Part shown: positions 1-7,189 of the stretch, piece by piece
Layout: the number at the start of each line of letters is the position of its first letter
Position numbering within the stretch: position 1 is the stretch's first letter
Assembly (NCBI GenBank): GCA_023416335.1
Contig: JAEZHY010000096.1
Coordinates: 1 to 16,288, forward strand
Reading direction: 5' to 3'
DNA: 16,288 nt
Source: Pseudomonadota bacterium
GTDB taxonomy: Bacteria > Desulfobacterota > Syntrophobacteria > Syntrophobacterales > Syntrophobacteraceae
Notes under the pieces: model-generated
What the model was told of the DNA's origin: nothing
The model's input: the letters and a program-made list of their open reading frames with translations, nothing else
Database searches by the model: none
Position numbers and translations under genes: made by a program

Positions 1-113
1 ACTACATGGTGTACGGCTTCAACCGCATCCTGCCCCGCTATGACGGGTTCGACCTCATTGTGCCGGATCTGGGGTCTCAGGGAATTGCGGCTCTTTTTCG
101 GAAAAAATCCTGA
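1..113 (+). CDS. 3' end of an unrecognised protein (5' partial)
   Basis: The reading frame that starts at base 3 is open from the window edge and stops with TGA at 111-113, giving the last 36 residues of a protein. The tail contains YDGFDLIVPDLGSQGIAAL and ends in a basic RKKS. I do not recognise the family from so little sequence. A 154-base gap with a T-rich stretch separates it from the TPR gene on the same strand, so the two may or may not be co-transcribed. Confidence 0.55.
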   Translation, partial: YMVYGFNRILPRYDGFDLIVPDLGSQGIAALFRKKS

Positions 114-150
114 TCAGACCGGGAGTAAAGGCCTCTAATCCGCTTTTTTC

Positions 151-179
151 TTGACCGTCCGGCCCGGATATTCTAAACG
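151..179 (+). promoter_or_regulatory. weak candidate promoter upstream of the TPR gene
   Basis: TTGACC at 151-156 (5 of 6 to the sigma70 -35 consensus) is followed after 17 bases by TAAACG at 174-179, a poor -10. The placement, about 90 bases before the TPR start, is reasonable, but the -10 is weak. Confidence 0.22.
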
Positions 180-267
180 CGGATAATGTCTGAAGATCGA
201 TAATCACTTCGGACGGTTTGCATATACTGACAAGTTCGAATCTACGAATACGGCCGCGGAGGACAGC

Positions 268-987
268 ATGGCAGGTTCGGCTGACAAGACGCAGATATAC
301 AGGGAAATGCTGAAATTGGATCCCCATTCACGGGTGTTCTCGCTCCTGGCTGAGGAATTGAGCGCCACAGGCGAATGGGAGGAAGTTGCGGAGGTCTGCA
401 GGAAAGGCCTGAAAATCTACCCGGACCATCTAAGAGCACGCGTGCTCCTCGGCTGGGCGTTGATGGAAATGGGCGAAGCCGAGGATTCCGAACGGGTACT
501 GACGGAGATAGAAAACGAAATCCGGAAGAACAGCATCGTTTTCAAGCTGCTTTCCGAGTTTGCGATATTTGCCGGGAACATGGACCGCGCAAACCAGTTC
601 GCAAGAATGTACGAAGTCTTCGAGTCCGCTGATGCCGCGCCTCAACCGGCGCCTCAGGCATTGCCGCAGACCGGGGTAAAAGCCGCACCGGAACCGGCGC
701 CTGAACCCGCAGCGGAACCGGCTGCACAGGCAGCGCCCGAACCGGCTCCGAGAGCTGAGCGCAAAGAAACGGCACCCGCTCCCGAACCGGTTGAAGAACC
801 GGCCAAACCGCAACCGGTCGAAGCCCCCCCGAAGCGCCTGGAAAGGACACTCTCCGGCCTTGCGGACAGGCTCGAATCGCGCCTTTCCAAAAAAGCGGAT
901 GAGCCGTCATCCATTCTGGAAACGGATGACAAGGATTTCCTGAAAGAGACCATCCTGGCGGGACTGACCATAAATCCGCCGTCCTGA
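268..987 (+). CDS. TPR-repeat protein with Pro/Ala/Glu-rich tail
   Basis: This 239-residue protein has no signal peptide or membrane segment and is probably cytoplasmic. Residues about 8-115 form helical TPR-like repeats: the pattern A(E)-x-x-CRKGLKIYPDHLRARVLLGWALMEMGEAEDS near 41-75 is typical, with weaker repeats on either side. Residues 122-188 are a low-complexity linker of alternating Pro, Ala and Glu (EPAPEPAAEPAAQ), and 188-230 is predicted to be helical (LERTLSGLADRLESRL). TPRs usually act as protein-docking scaffolds; no partner can be read from the sequence. The ATG at 268 is preceded by a strong GGAGGA at 258-263 with 4-base spacing. Nothing adjacent on the same strand suggests an operon downstream, since a 680-base repeat region follows. 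Confidence 0.85.
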   Translation: MAGSADKTQIYREMLKLDPHSRVFSLLAEELSATGEWEEVAEVCRKGLKIYPDHLRARVLLGWALMEMGEAEDSERVLTEIENEIRKNSIVFKLLSEFAIFAGNMDRANQFARMYEVFESADAAPQPAPQALPQTGVKAAPEPAPEPAAEPAAQAAPEPAPRAERKETAPAPEPVEEPAKPQPVEAPPKRLERTLSGLADRLESRLSKKADEPSSILETDDKDFLKETILAGLTINPPS

Positions 988-1029
988 TTTCTCATAATCG
1001 GCAGTGGACAGAATCGATCCGAAGGGCAT

Positions 1030-1068
1030 GACGGTGGGCACGATGAAGCTTGTTCCCACCCTCCTATG
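1030..1068 (-). repeat. A-family REP-like element A1
   Basis: Read on the minus strand it starts CATAGGAGGGTGGG and ends in CGTGCCCACCGTC, so its ends can pair. The CGTGCCCACCGT end is shared with elements at 1472-1513 and 13842-13875. Confidence 0.5.
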
Positions 1069-1197
1069 AAAGACGCAACGAAAAATTAATGGTTTATGCA
1101 CAGCCGTTTCTAGATACGGGGCGGCACCGCAGGCCTTTAGTCGATCATTTCCCTTTTTCGGTCTGTGCCCCGGTTGAAGCAACAGCACGAATTGGGC

Positions 1198-1225
1198 GTA
1201 GGATGGGTGACAACCCATCGCTTTT
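1198..1225 (+). repeat. A-family REP-like element A2 (short form)
   Basis: GTAGGATGGGT, a 3-base GAC spacer, then AACCCATCGCTTTT. It has the same ends as the elements at 1359-1398 and 7123-7161 but lacks their central GGGAGCGGAGCGGG. The GATGGGT/ACCCATC arms can form a hairpin. Confidence 0.55.
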
Positions 1226-1358
1226 CGGAACGTCCGGGTATGATTGGCCCGGAGAGGCATAAGCAGGTGCCTGGAAACACGGGAAAGTTGTCATACGAAA
1301 AGGGAATCGCATTCGATAGCCCCTGAGCTTCCCGGCGACTGAGAGGGGAACGAACCTC

Positions 1359-1398
1359 AAAAAACGATGGGTTCCCGCTCCGCTCCCACCCATCCTAC
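1359..1398 (-). repeat. A-family REP-like element A3
   Basis: Reverse-complement reading: GTAGGATGGGTGGGAGCGGA, then GCGGGAACCCATCG and a T run. Identical by eye over about 38 bases to the element at 7123-7161. It lies in inverted orientation to the short copy at 1198-1225, bracketing about 130 bases. Confidence 0.7.
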
Positions 1399-1410
1399 GG
1401 TCTACGGTCT

Positions 1411-1450
1411 GCCGGGACGGGGTTCACAAGGCAGACCTTGGGAACCAGCG
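1411..1450 (+). repeat. C-family hairpin repeat, copy C1
   Basis: Forty bases matching 15517-15556 at 37 of 40 positions. The core is an 11-bp stem, GGTTCACAAGG / CCTTGGGAACC with a 4-base loop, carrying one mismatch that is perfect in the other copy. Confidence 0.7.
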
Positions 1451-1471
1451 GAAGTTCGATCCGAGGAGCCG

Positions 1472-1513
1472 GACGGTGGGCACGATAAGGCTTACTCCGC
1501 TCCCCCGCCCTAC
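1472..1513 (-). repeat. A-family REP-like element A4
   Basis: Minus-strand reading begins GTAGGGCGGGGGAGCGGAG and ends CGTGCCCACCGTC. It combines the GGAGCGGAG centre of A3/A6 with the CGTGCCCACCGTC end of A1/A7. Confidence 0.5.
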
Positions 1514-1599
1514 CCGGCTTGCCTTCGCCCTATCCTTGCGCCCCTGTTTTGAAACCCGTTCATCCCCCCTGAATGCCCCTCCCCCACCCCTCATTTCCC

Positions 1600-1628
1600 T
1601 TGTATTCAGCCGAGCCCTCCGCTAGAAT
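1600..1628 (+). promoter_or_regulatory. sigma70-type promoter for DUF4390-ntrY
   Basis: TTGTAT (1600-1605), a 17-base spacer, and TAGAAT (1623-1628). Transcription would start near 1635, about 33 bases before the ATG at 1668. Spacing is ideal and the -10 matches 5 of 6 bases. Confidence 0.5.
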
Positions 1629-1667
1629 CGCCGACATTCGTGGGACTGCCATTTACCGGGAATAACG

Positions 1668-2243
1668 ATGAAATCTTCCATCTGGGGAAAACATATCCTG
1701 CTCCTGCTCGCGATTGCCGTGGCATTCCCTTCCTTTGCCGTTGGCGCCAAAAACCGGGCGGAAATCGTCGATATCAAACTCGACAAGGGAGGCAAAAACC
1801 TGGAGGTCAGCTTTCAGCTGGAAGACTGCTTCACGCCGAAGATGGAAGAGGCCATCGCCAACGGAGTCCCAACGACCTTCCGAATTCTCGTCGCGATCGA
1901 GAGGCCTTCGATTTTGTTCGTAAAATCGGTGGTCGTGGATTTTACCCTGGAGCATACGATCAAGTACAACCGTCTGAATAACGAATTCCAGGTCTACCTG
2001 CCGGAACACCCGGAGAAGACCCTTGTGACCAAAGATTTCGATCAGGCCAAAAAATGGATGAGCAGTGTGGACAACCTGCCGATTATCCCGACATGCTGGC
2101 TGCACAAGGACCAGGAATATTACGTGAAGGTAAAGGCGGAACTCTCCAAGGTGGAGCTTCCTCTTTTCTTCCGATACATTCTGTTCTGGGTATCTCTTTG
2201 GGACTTTGAAACCGACTGGCAGAGAGTTGCCTTCATGATGTAG
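1668..2243 (+). CDS. DUF4390 family exported protein
   Basis: A 191-residue protein with a clear signal peptide: K2 at the N-terminus, a hydrophobic core at about 9-24 (ILLLLAIAVAF) and a likely cleavage near AVGA-KNR at 27-28. The mature part alternates short beta-type stretches (AEIVDIKLDKGGKNLEVSFQ at 31-50) and ends with an aromatic-rich, possibly membrane-associated segment (FFRYILFWVSLWDFE). The whole matches my knowledge of the DUF4390 family, which has no defined biochemical role and is typically encoded directly before an NtrY-type kinase in deltaproteobacteria. The stop codon is 3 bases from the ntrY start, so translation is probably coupled and the protein may be a periplasmic accessory of the sensor; that role is inference. 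The Shine-Dalgarno sequence is weak (CGGGAA). Confidence 0.85.
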   Translation: MKSSIWGKHILLLLAIAVAFPSFAVGAKNRAEIVDIKLDKGGKNLEVSFQLEDCFTPKMEEAIANGVPTTFRILVAIERPSILFVKSVVVDFTLEHTIKYNRLNNEFQVYLPEHPEKTLVTKDFDQAKKWMSSVDNLPIIPTCWLHKDQEYYVKVKAELSKVELPLFFRYILFWVSLWDFETDWQRVAFMM

Positions 2244-2246
2244 ACC

Positions 2247-4445
2247 ATGAATACTCCCGATTCCAAATCAGTTGCCAACCGCCGCTTCTGGGAACGAATA
2301 ATCGTCAGTGCGGCATTTGTCCTGATCCTGACGCTGGGGTTTCTGGAAGGGTGGTTCTTCCGGCTCCGTTCGGACCTGCCGGCGTTCGGGAATATTCTTC
2401 TTTTCGTCTTCATAAATCTCAATGTCCTGCTTCTTCTCCTGTTGGCGTACCTCGTTCTTCGAAACATCGTCAAGCTCATCTTCGAACGCAAGCGCAATAT
2501 TCTCGGATCGAGGCTGAAGACCAGGCTCGTCGCGGCCTCGGTCGGACTTACGCTTATCCCGGCAATCCCGCTGTTCTGGCTCGCAAGCCAGTTCATTTTC
2601 TCGAGCCTCGACCACTGGTTCAGTTCCCAGGTGGAACAGTCCCTCGAAAACTCCGTCATGCTCGCCAAGGAGTACGTCGAACGCGAGAGGACCAGCCTGG
2701 TTTCCGAATGCCGCGGGCTCATGCCCGAAGTTGCCAGGATCATCAACCAGGACCAGGGACAGGGACATCTCGATTCGAGCATTCAGCTCTTCTTCCGCAG
2801 CAGAATCGACGCCGTTTACGTTTTCAATTCTTCGGGAAGCCTCAAATGGACCCTGAGGCAGAATACGGCGGCGGAGATCGACCCGGTCAATCTCAAGAAC
2901 AGTTTTCAGAAAGAGAGCGGACCTTCTTCCAGGATCATAAACCTGCCCTCCGGCAACAGGGAGGCAATTGCGGCACACCTCGTCTTTCCAACGCCGCCGG
3001 ACGGTGAAGCGGAGATCCTCGCTGTCCGGGTCCTCCCGGCAAACCTCACCCGGAAACTGGACTCCATAACCGCGGGCTACGATAATTATCTCCAGCTGAA
3101 AATGCTCCATCTGCCGCTCAAAAAGAGCCATTTCATTACATTCTCGATCGTGACCATGCTGGCGATTTTTGCCGCGGTCTGGTTCGGCTTTTACCTGGCA
3201 AAAAACCTCACGGGGTCAATCCAGAAACTCCTGACGGCAACGCAACGAATCGCCGAGGGTGACCTCGACGTCCGCCTGGAACCGGAACGGCAGGATGAGA
3301 TCGGGATGCTCATGGCATCCTTCAACAACATGACGGAAGACCTGCGGGAGAGTCGGGAAAAGCTCGACGGGGCCTACAATGCCCTTCAGAGCACGAACGT
3401 GGAACTCGACGAACGCAGGCGGTATATGGAAATCGTGCTGCGAAACATCGCCGCCGGAGTCGTCAGCGTCGATGCGCAGGGAAATATCACGACAATAAAC
3501 AAGTCCGCCGAAGCGATATTCGGCATCAAGGCCGAAGAGACGAGAGGACGGCATTACAGCGAGTTTCTCGATCCCTCGCACCTCGAAATCGTCAAATCGT
3601 TTATGGCATCCTACAAGGACGGGCGTCAGGCATACCTGGAACAGCCGGCCCAGGTAAAAGTGGGCGGCTCGCCGATGTCCCTCCTGATAAAGGTTTCAGT
3701 CCTCCGCGACGACAAGGACAAGTACATGGGGATCGTCGTGGTGCTGGACGACTTCACGGAGCTGGAAAAAGCCCAGCGCATGGCGGCCTGGCGGGAAGTA
3801 GCGCGCAGAATCGCACACGAGATCAAAAACCCTCTTACGCCCATACAGCTCTCGGCCCAGAGGCTACGGAGGAAATACCCCGAACTCGTTGAGGGCGACG
3901 GTTCGATCTTCGACGAATGCACCCGCACAATCGTCCAGCAGGTCGATCACATGAAGCACCTGGTGAATGAATTCTCCAGGTTTGCGCGCCTGCCCAGGGC
4001 CAGGTTGGCCCCCTGCAGCCTTTCGGAAATCGTTGAAGAGGGCCTGAGCCTCTACAGGCATAATTACACCCGTATCTCTTTTCACCTGGAGAAGGACGAC
4101 TCGATGCCCCCACTTCGGCTCGATCGGGACCAGTTCAGGCAGGTTATAATCAATCTGCTCGAAAATGCGGTCCATGCGCTCGAACACGAAGAAGGAGAAA
4201 TCACGATCCGCCTCTCCCACGATCCGGTGCTCAAGATCGCCCGCCTCGAATGCGCCGATACCGGCCACGGAATCGCCCCCGAGAACCGGCTGCGCATCTT
4301 CGAGCCGTATTACTCGACCAGGGAGAAAGGGACCGGCCTGGGGCTGGCGATCGTGTCGAATATAATCGCCGATCACAACGGCTTTATCCGGGTGCGCGGA
4401 AACACACCCCGGGGAACCGTTTTTACGATCGAGTTGCCGGGGTAA
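2247..4445 (+). CDS. ntrY: NtrY-like transmembrane sensor histidine kinase
   Basis: A 732-residue membrane kinase that autophosphorylates a histidine and passes the phosphate to the NtrX-type regulator encoded next. Domain order: membrane segments near 16-36, 48-75 and 95-118; a periplasmic sensor region of about 175 residues; a fourth membrane segment near 297-317; HAMP about 318-370 (EIGMLMASFNNMTEDL at its end); PAS about 390-505 (GVVSVDAQGNITTINKSAE); and a HisKA H-box IAHEIKNPLTPIQ with the phospho-acceptor H524. The ATPase shows N-box INLLENAVHAL (636-645), G1 DTGHG (671-675), F-box FEPYYS and G2 GTGLGLA (696-702). All catalytic motifs are intact. The length and four-helix N-terminus fit NtrY rather than cytoplasmic NtrB. 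It starts 3 bases after the DUF4390 stop without a strong ribosome site, implying coupling. The signal sensed cannot be read from the sequence. Confidence 0.92.
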   Translation: MNTPDSKSVANRRFWERIIVSAAFVLILTLGFLEGWFFRLRSDLPAFGNILLFVFINLNVLLLLLLAYLVLRNIVKLIFERKRNILGSRLKTRLVAASVGLTLIPAIPLFWLASQFIFSSLDHWFSSQVEQSLENSVMLAKEYVERERTSLVSECRGLMPEVARIINQDQGQGHLDSSIQLFFRSRIDAVYVFNSSGSLKWTLRQNTAAEIDPVNLKNSFQKESGPSSRIINLPSGNREAIAAHLVFPTPPDGEAEILAVRVLPANLTRKLDSITAGYDNYLQLKMLHLPLKKSHFITFSIVTMLAIFAAVWFGFYLAKNLTGSIQKLLTATQRIAEGDLDVRLEPERQDEIGMLMASFNNMTEDLRESREKLDGAYNALQSTNVELDERRRYMEIVLRNIAAGVVSVDAQGNITTINKSAEAIFGIKAEETRGRHYSEFLDPSHLEIVKSFMASYKDGRQAYLEQPAQVKVGGSPMSLLIKVSVLRDDKDKYMGIVVVLDDFTELEKAQRMAAWREVARRIAHEIKNPLTPIQLSAQRLRRKYPELVEGDGSIFDECTRTIVQQVDHMKHLVNEFSRFARLPRARLAPCSLSEIVEEGLSLYRHNYTRISFHLEKDDSMPPLRLDRDQFRQVIINLLENAVHALEHEEGEITIRLSHDPVLKIARLECADTGHGIAPENRLRIFEPYYSTREKGTGLGLAIVSNIIADHNGFIRVRGNTPRGTVFTIELPG

Positions 4446-4459
4446 GATGGGTGGAACGA

Positions 4460-4480
4460 GTGAACAGTGAGCGGTGAGCT
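4460..4480 (+). repeat. GTGA-heptamer tandem array H1
   Basis: Three tandem heptamers, GTGAACA GTGAGCG GTGAGCT, starting 14 bases after the ntrY stop. A longer relative follows the helicase gene in the same gene-relative orientation (7190-7223). Confidence 0.6.
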
Positions 4481-4617
4481 GAGGGACAAACGCCCCGTAT
4501 TCTGACGGTTGCGCGCCGGCACATGAGGGTAAACGTCTCAGGGCGCATCGGCATCCGGCCTGCCGGAGTGGGGTTGCCGAGCCGGAGGGGCTGTTGCCCA
4601 AATGGAGACGGACCCGG

Positions 4618-4707
4618 TTTCCGGGCATTTTTCGACGGAGCTTCCAATCCCGTCATCCCGGCAGTGCTTTTGAGCCGGGAACCAGTGGTTTTAAGGTCTT
4701 GAATTCG
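4618..4707 (+). repeat. B-family repeat B1
   Basis: Core GTCATCCCGGCAGTGC, then TTTTGAGCCGGGAACCAG and GGTTTTAAG, with CCCGGC/GCCGGG arms able to pair. The core matches 7040-7085 (inverted). The preceding TTCCGGGCATTTT...CGGAG part matches 13776-13800. Confidence 0.7.
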
Positions 4708-4740
4708 CGATTAATCCATCGGACAGAAGCCGTAAAGCCA

Positions 4741-4775
4741 GTGGGTGGGAACGAAGCGGGAACCCATCATTTCTT
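4741..4775 (+). repeat. A-family REP-like element A5
   Basis: GTGGGTGGGAACGAAGCGGG followed by AACCCATCATTTCTTGG. It is a diverged copy of the element at 7123-7161, in the same orientation relative to the upstream gene (ntrY here, the helicase there). Confidence 0.6.
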
Positions 4776-4814
4776 GGCGACATGTCGTGAGCGGTTCTTT
4801 TTTGAAAGCTGGTT

Positions 4815-6197
4815 ATGAAACAAAAAATTCTCATAGTAGACGATGAAGTAAGCATACTGCAGTCCCTGAGCGGCATTCTGGAAGACGAGGGCTACGGGAT
4901 CGGACTCGCCGGTTCGGCGGAAGAGGCATTGGAAAAGGTCAAGAAAGATCCCCCCGATTTGATGCTGCTCGATATATGGATGCCCGGCGCGGACGGCCTC
5001 ACGGTACTGGAGGAGGTCAAGAAGCTCTATCCGCTCATTCCCGTGATAATCATCTCCGGCCACGGCACGATCGAGACCGCTGTCAAGGCAACCAGGATGG
5101 GCGCTTTCGATTTCATCGAAAAGCCGCTTTCCATCGAGCGGGTCATCGTATCGATTCAAAATGCCATCGAATTCTCCCGCCTGGAAGAAGAGAACCGGAT
5201 TCTGCGCAAGAAGGCAAACCGGTCCAGGATAATAGGACAAAGCGCTGCCGTCGAGGGGCTCAGGGAGCAGATACGGCGAGCAGCCCCGACCAACGCGACC
5301 GTCCTGATTACGGGTGAAAACGGCACGGGTAAGGAACTCGCCGCGAAGCTGATCCACCTTTCGAGCCGCCGCAGCACGCGCCCGATGGTCGAGGTGAACT
5401 GCGCCGCAATCCCCGAGGAACTTATCGAAAGCGAACTTTTCGGTCATGAAAAGGGGTCATTTACCGGTGCATTCGAGAAGCGGAAAGGAAAATTCGACTC
5501 GGCAAACGGAGGCACGCTCTTCCTGGATGAAATCGGGGATATGAGCCTGAGGACGCAGGCCAAAATCCTCCGGATCATTCAGGAGCAGGTTTTCGAGAGG
5601 GTGGGCGGGTCCCATTCCATCGAAGTGGATGTTCGGATCGTTGCCGCGACGAACAAGGACCTTCAAAAGGAAATCGAACTGGGTCGGTTCCGCCAGGACC
5701 TCTACTACCGGCTGAACGTGATCCCAATTTACGTTCCTCCGCTCAGGGAGCGGCTGGAGGATATCCCCCAGCTCATCGAGAATTTCGTCGACGAGATTGC
5801 CAGTGAAAGCGCGCTGGGCAAGAAACGAATCGATCCCGACGTGTACACGATGCTTCAACAGTATTCATGGCCCGGGAACATCCGCGAACTCAGGAATTTC
5901 ATCGAACGCCTGATCATAATGACCCCCGGCCAGGTAATCCGGCCGGACGACCTGCCGCACGATTTCAGAAGCGTGATCCGGAAGCCGGACACGGGAGTGG
6001 ACTGTTTGCACTGCGATACGCTCAGGGAAGCCCGAACATCCTTCGAGCGCGAATACCTGCTCAGGAAGCTTGACGAATTCGGCTGGAACATTTCGGTCAC
6101 CGCCTCCCGGATCGGGCTCGAACGGACCCATCTCCACAGAAAAATGAAAGCCCTGGGGATCAAGGAAAACGGGCAGGACGGCGACACCGAAGGATAA
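4815..6197 (+). CDS. ntrX: NtrX-like sigma54-dependent response regulator
   Basis: A 460-residue activator of sigma54 promoters and the expected partner of the upstream NtrY kinase. The receiver domain spans 1-120, with acidic pocket D9-D10, phospho-acceptor D53 (LLDIWMPG), the conserved S81 and K103. The AAA+ domain covers about 138-375: Walker A GENGTGKE (167-174), sigma54-contact loop GSFTGA (214-219), Walker B LFLDEIGDM (235-243), and R-finger region RFRQDLYYRLNV (291-302). The C-terminus (about 400-447) is a Fis-type helix-turn-helix (NISVTASRIGLERTHLHRKM), as in NtrX/NtrC. The loop has Ser in place of the usual Ala of GAFTGA, a tolerated variant to my knowledge. A CLHC motif at 397-400 sits in the linker before the HTH. 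There is no strong Shine-Dalgarno before the ATG (GAAAGCTGGTT). It converges on a NusG-like gene with only 16 bases between the stops. Confidence 0.92.
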   Translation: MKQKILIVDDEVSILQSLSGILEDEGYGIGLAGSAEEALEKVKKDPPDLMLLDIWMPGADGLTVLEEVKKLYPLIPVIIISGHGTIETAVKATRMGAFDFIEKPLSIERVIVSIQNAIEFSRLEEENRILRKKANRSRIIGQSAAVEGLREQIRRAAPTNATVLITGENGTGKELAAKLIHLSSRRSTRPMVEVNCAAIPEELIESELFGHEKGSFTGAFEKRKGKFDSANGGTLFLDEIGDMSLRTQAKILRIIQEQVFERVGGSHSIEVDVRIVAATNKDLQKEIELGRFRQDLYYRLNVIPIYVPPLRERLEDIPQLIENFVDEIASESALGKKRIDPDVYTMLQQYSWPGNIRELRNFIERLIIMTPGQVIRPDDLPHDFRSVIRKPDTGVDCLHCDTLREARTSFEREYLLRKLDEFGWNISVTASRIGLERTHLHRKMKALGIKENGQDGDTEG

Positions 6198-6213
6198 GAT
6201 ACCCTGGAGCCGG

Positions 6214-6792
6214 CTATTTCATCGAAGGCGGAACTGCGGGTTCGACGTCTTCTATGTCGAGTTCGACGCCGACGGATTTCTTGATTATATCGACGCTCAC
6301 AACGAGCCTCCCCCGCTTGGCATCCAGCCGGTTCAAGATCCCGACGCAGCCTTGAAGCGGTCCGCGCACCACCTGCACCCAATCGCCTTCCTTCAGGTAA
6401 GAGTGCGTACTGAGCGGTTCCGAGGAGCAGATGATCGTCTGAAGATTTTCGATCTGGTAGGCGGGAATGGAGAGCGGCCCTTCGGAGTTGCGCAGAAGAG
6501 TGAGCGCGCCGGGGGTTTTAACGATATTCAGGTTGATGTAGTTGTCCAGGACAACGTTGACGAAGACATACCCGGGGAAGAAAGGAACCTGGATCTTTTT
6601 CCTGCGATCCAGCCTCTTGCTCCAGCATTCCATAAGCGGCAGAAAACAGCAAATATCTTTCTGCTCCAGCCTCTTGGTAACCTCTTTTTCGTGGTTGACC
6701 TGAACGTACAGTGCATACCATTCGGAGTCGGGCAACGTCAGTATTGATTCCGATTCTGATTTTTCCTGTAATTCGAGATCCTGGTCACTCAT
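6214..6792 (-). CDS. NusG-like transcription antiterminator (UpxY/RfaH type)
   Basis: A 192-residue NusG paralogue that should bind elongating RNA polymerase and suppress pausing or termination in a specific operon. The NGN domain is about 24-125: EWYALYVQVNHEKEVTKRL (24-42) and VPFFPGYVFVN (69-79) are typical. The KOW domain is about 133-185: LKEGDWVQVVRGPLQGCVG. It has a 20-residue polar N-terminal extension. The ATG at 6792 is preceded by AAGGA with good spacing; a longer in-frame start at 6987 would add an unlikely Arg/Cys-rich leader running through repeats. Housekeeping NusG is normally encoded beside secE and rplK; those are absent, so this is a specialised paralogue. Such genes usually open a polysaccharide or secondary-metabolite operon, but downstream here is only the oppositely transcribed ntrX. 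A 6-bp inverted repeat (AGCCGG/CCGGCT, 6809-6827) lies just upstream of the ribosome site. Confidence 0.9.
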   Translation of the reverse strand: MSDQDLELQEKSESESILTLPDSEWYALYVQVNHEKEVTKRLEQKDICCFLPLMECWSKRLDRRKKIQVPFFPGYVFVNVVLDNYINLNIVKTPGALTLLRNSEGPLSIPAYQIENLQTIICSSEPLSTHSYLKEGDWVQVVRGPLQGCVGILNRLDAKRGRLVVSVDIIKKSVGVELDIEDVEPAVPPSMK

Positions 6793-6984
6793 TTTGCATC
6801 CTTGCCGAAGCCGGAAACCAACCGGCTGATATGATGTCGGGGTGGTGCCGGCGCATATTGTCCGACTTGTTGCCCGGAGCAGGTTTACGCATTGGCAATT
6901 CTTTATTTCATTAACCCTACCACACTTCCTCCATCGCGCGAAAGAGGCTTCAACCCTTTCACAACGGTGTGGCCGGAGGTCGGC

Positions 6985-7012
6985 CATCCCGGTGAAAACC
7001 GGGACCCGGCGC
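6985..7012. repeat. B-like hairpin B5
   Basis: CATCCCGGT GAAA ACCGGGACCCGG: a perfect 6-bp stem CCCGGT/ACCGGG closed by a GAAA tetraloop (6988-7003). Its flanks resemble the B family. Confidence 0.45.
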
Positions 7013-7039
7013 CTTCGAGAAATTCGTCGCGACTCACAT

Positions 7040-7085
7040 CTTAAAAACCTGGATCCCGGCTCAAATGCACTGCCGGGATGACGTC
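7040..7085 (-). repeat. B-family repeat B2
   Basis: Minus-strand reading GACGTCATCCCGGCAGTGC, then ATTTGAGCCGGGATCCAG and GTTTTTAAG. It differs from the core of 4651-4695 at only a few positions. Confidence 0.7.
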
Positions 7086-7122
7086 GATGGGAGGGCCGCC
7101 TTCACCTGGCTGACGCGTCGGC

Positions 7123-7161
7123 AAAAACGATGGGTTCCCGCTCCGCTCCCACCCATCCTAC
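7123..7161 (-). repeat. A-family REP-like element A6
   Basis: Minus-strand reading GTAGGATGGGTGGGAGCGGA, then GCGGGAACCCATCG and a T run. Nearly identical to 1359-1398. The GATGGGT/ACCCATC ends can pair. Confidence 0.7.
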
Positions 7162-7189
7162 AGCCCTTTCACGAAGGCGAGTTTTTTCA

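Larger units (their letters stand above)
988..1667. other. 680-base gap filled with interspersed repeats
   Basis: I find no convincing gene here. It holds four A-family elements (1030-1068, 1198-1225, 1359-1398, 1472-1513), one C-family hairpin (1411-1450) and, at its end, a sigma70-type promoter for the DUF4390 gene. Bases 1014-1051 and 1456-1493 form an imperfect 38-base direct repeat (32 of 38 identical by eye). A C-rich stretch lies at 1561-1600. Confidence 0.6.
4446..4814. other. 369-base repeat-filled gap between ntrY and ntrX
   Basis: No gene seen. It contains a heptamer array (4460-4480), a B-family repeat (4618-4707) and an A-family repeat (4741-4775). I see no clear promoter for ntrX and no classic terminator after ntrY, so read-through across the gap is possible. 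Confidence 0.6.

Noticed and set aside
2268..3131. 287-codon minus-strand open frame within ntrY
   Set aside because: Antisense to the sensor and membrane region of ntrY; acidic/Arg-rich composition typical of a shadow frame.
4460..4480. Short tandem repeats as a CRISPR array
   Set aside because: Units are 7 bases with no spacers, and no cas gene is present.
6793..6987. N-terminally extended NusG-like protein starting at 6987
   Set aside because: The extra 65 residues are Cys/Arg-rich and unlike any NGN leader; AAGGA before the ATG at 6792 supports the shorter form.
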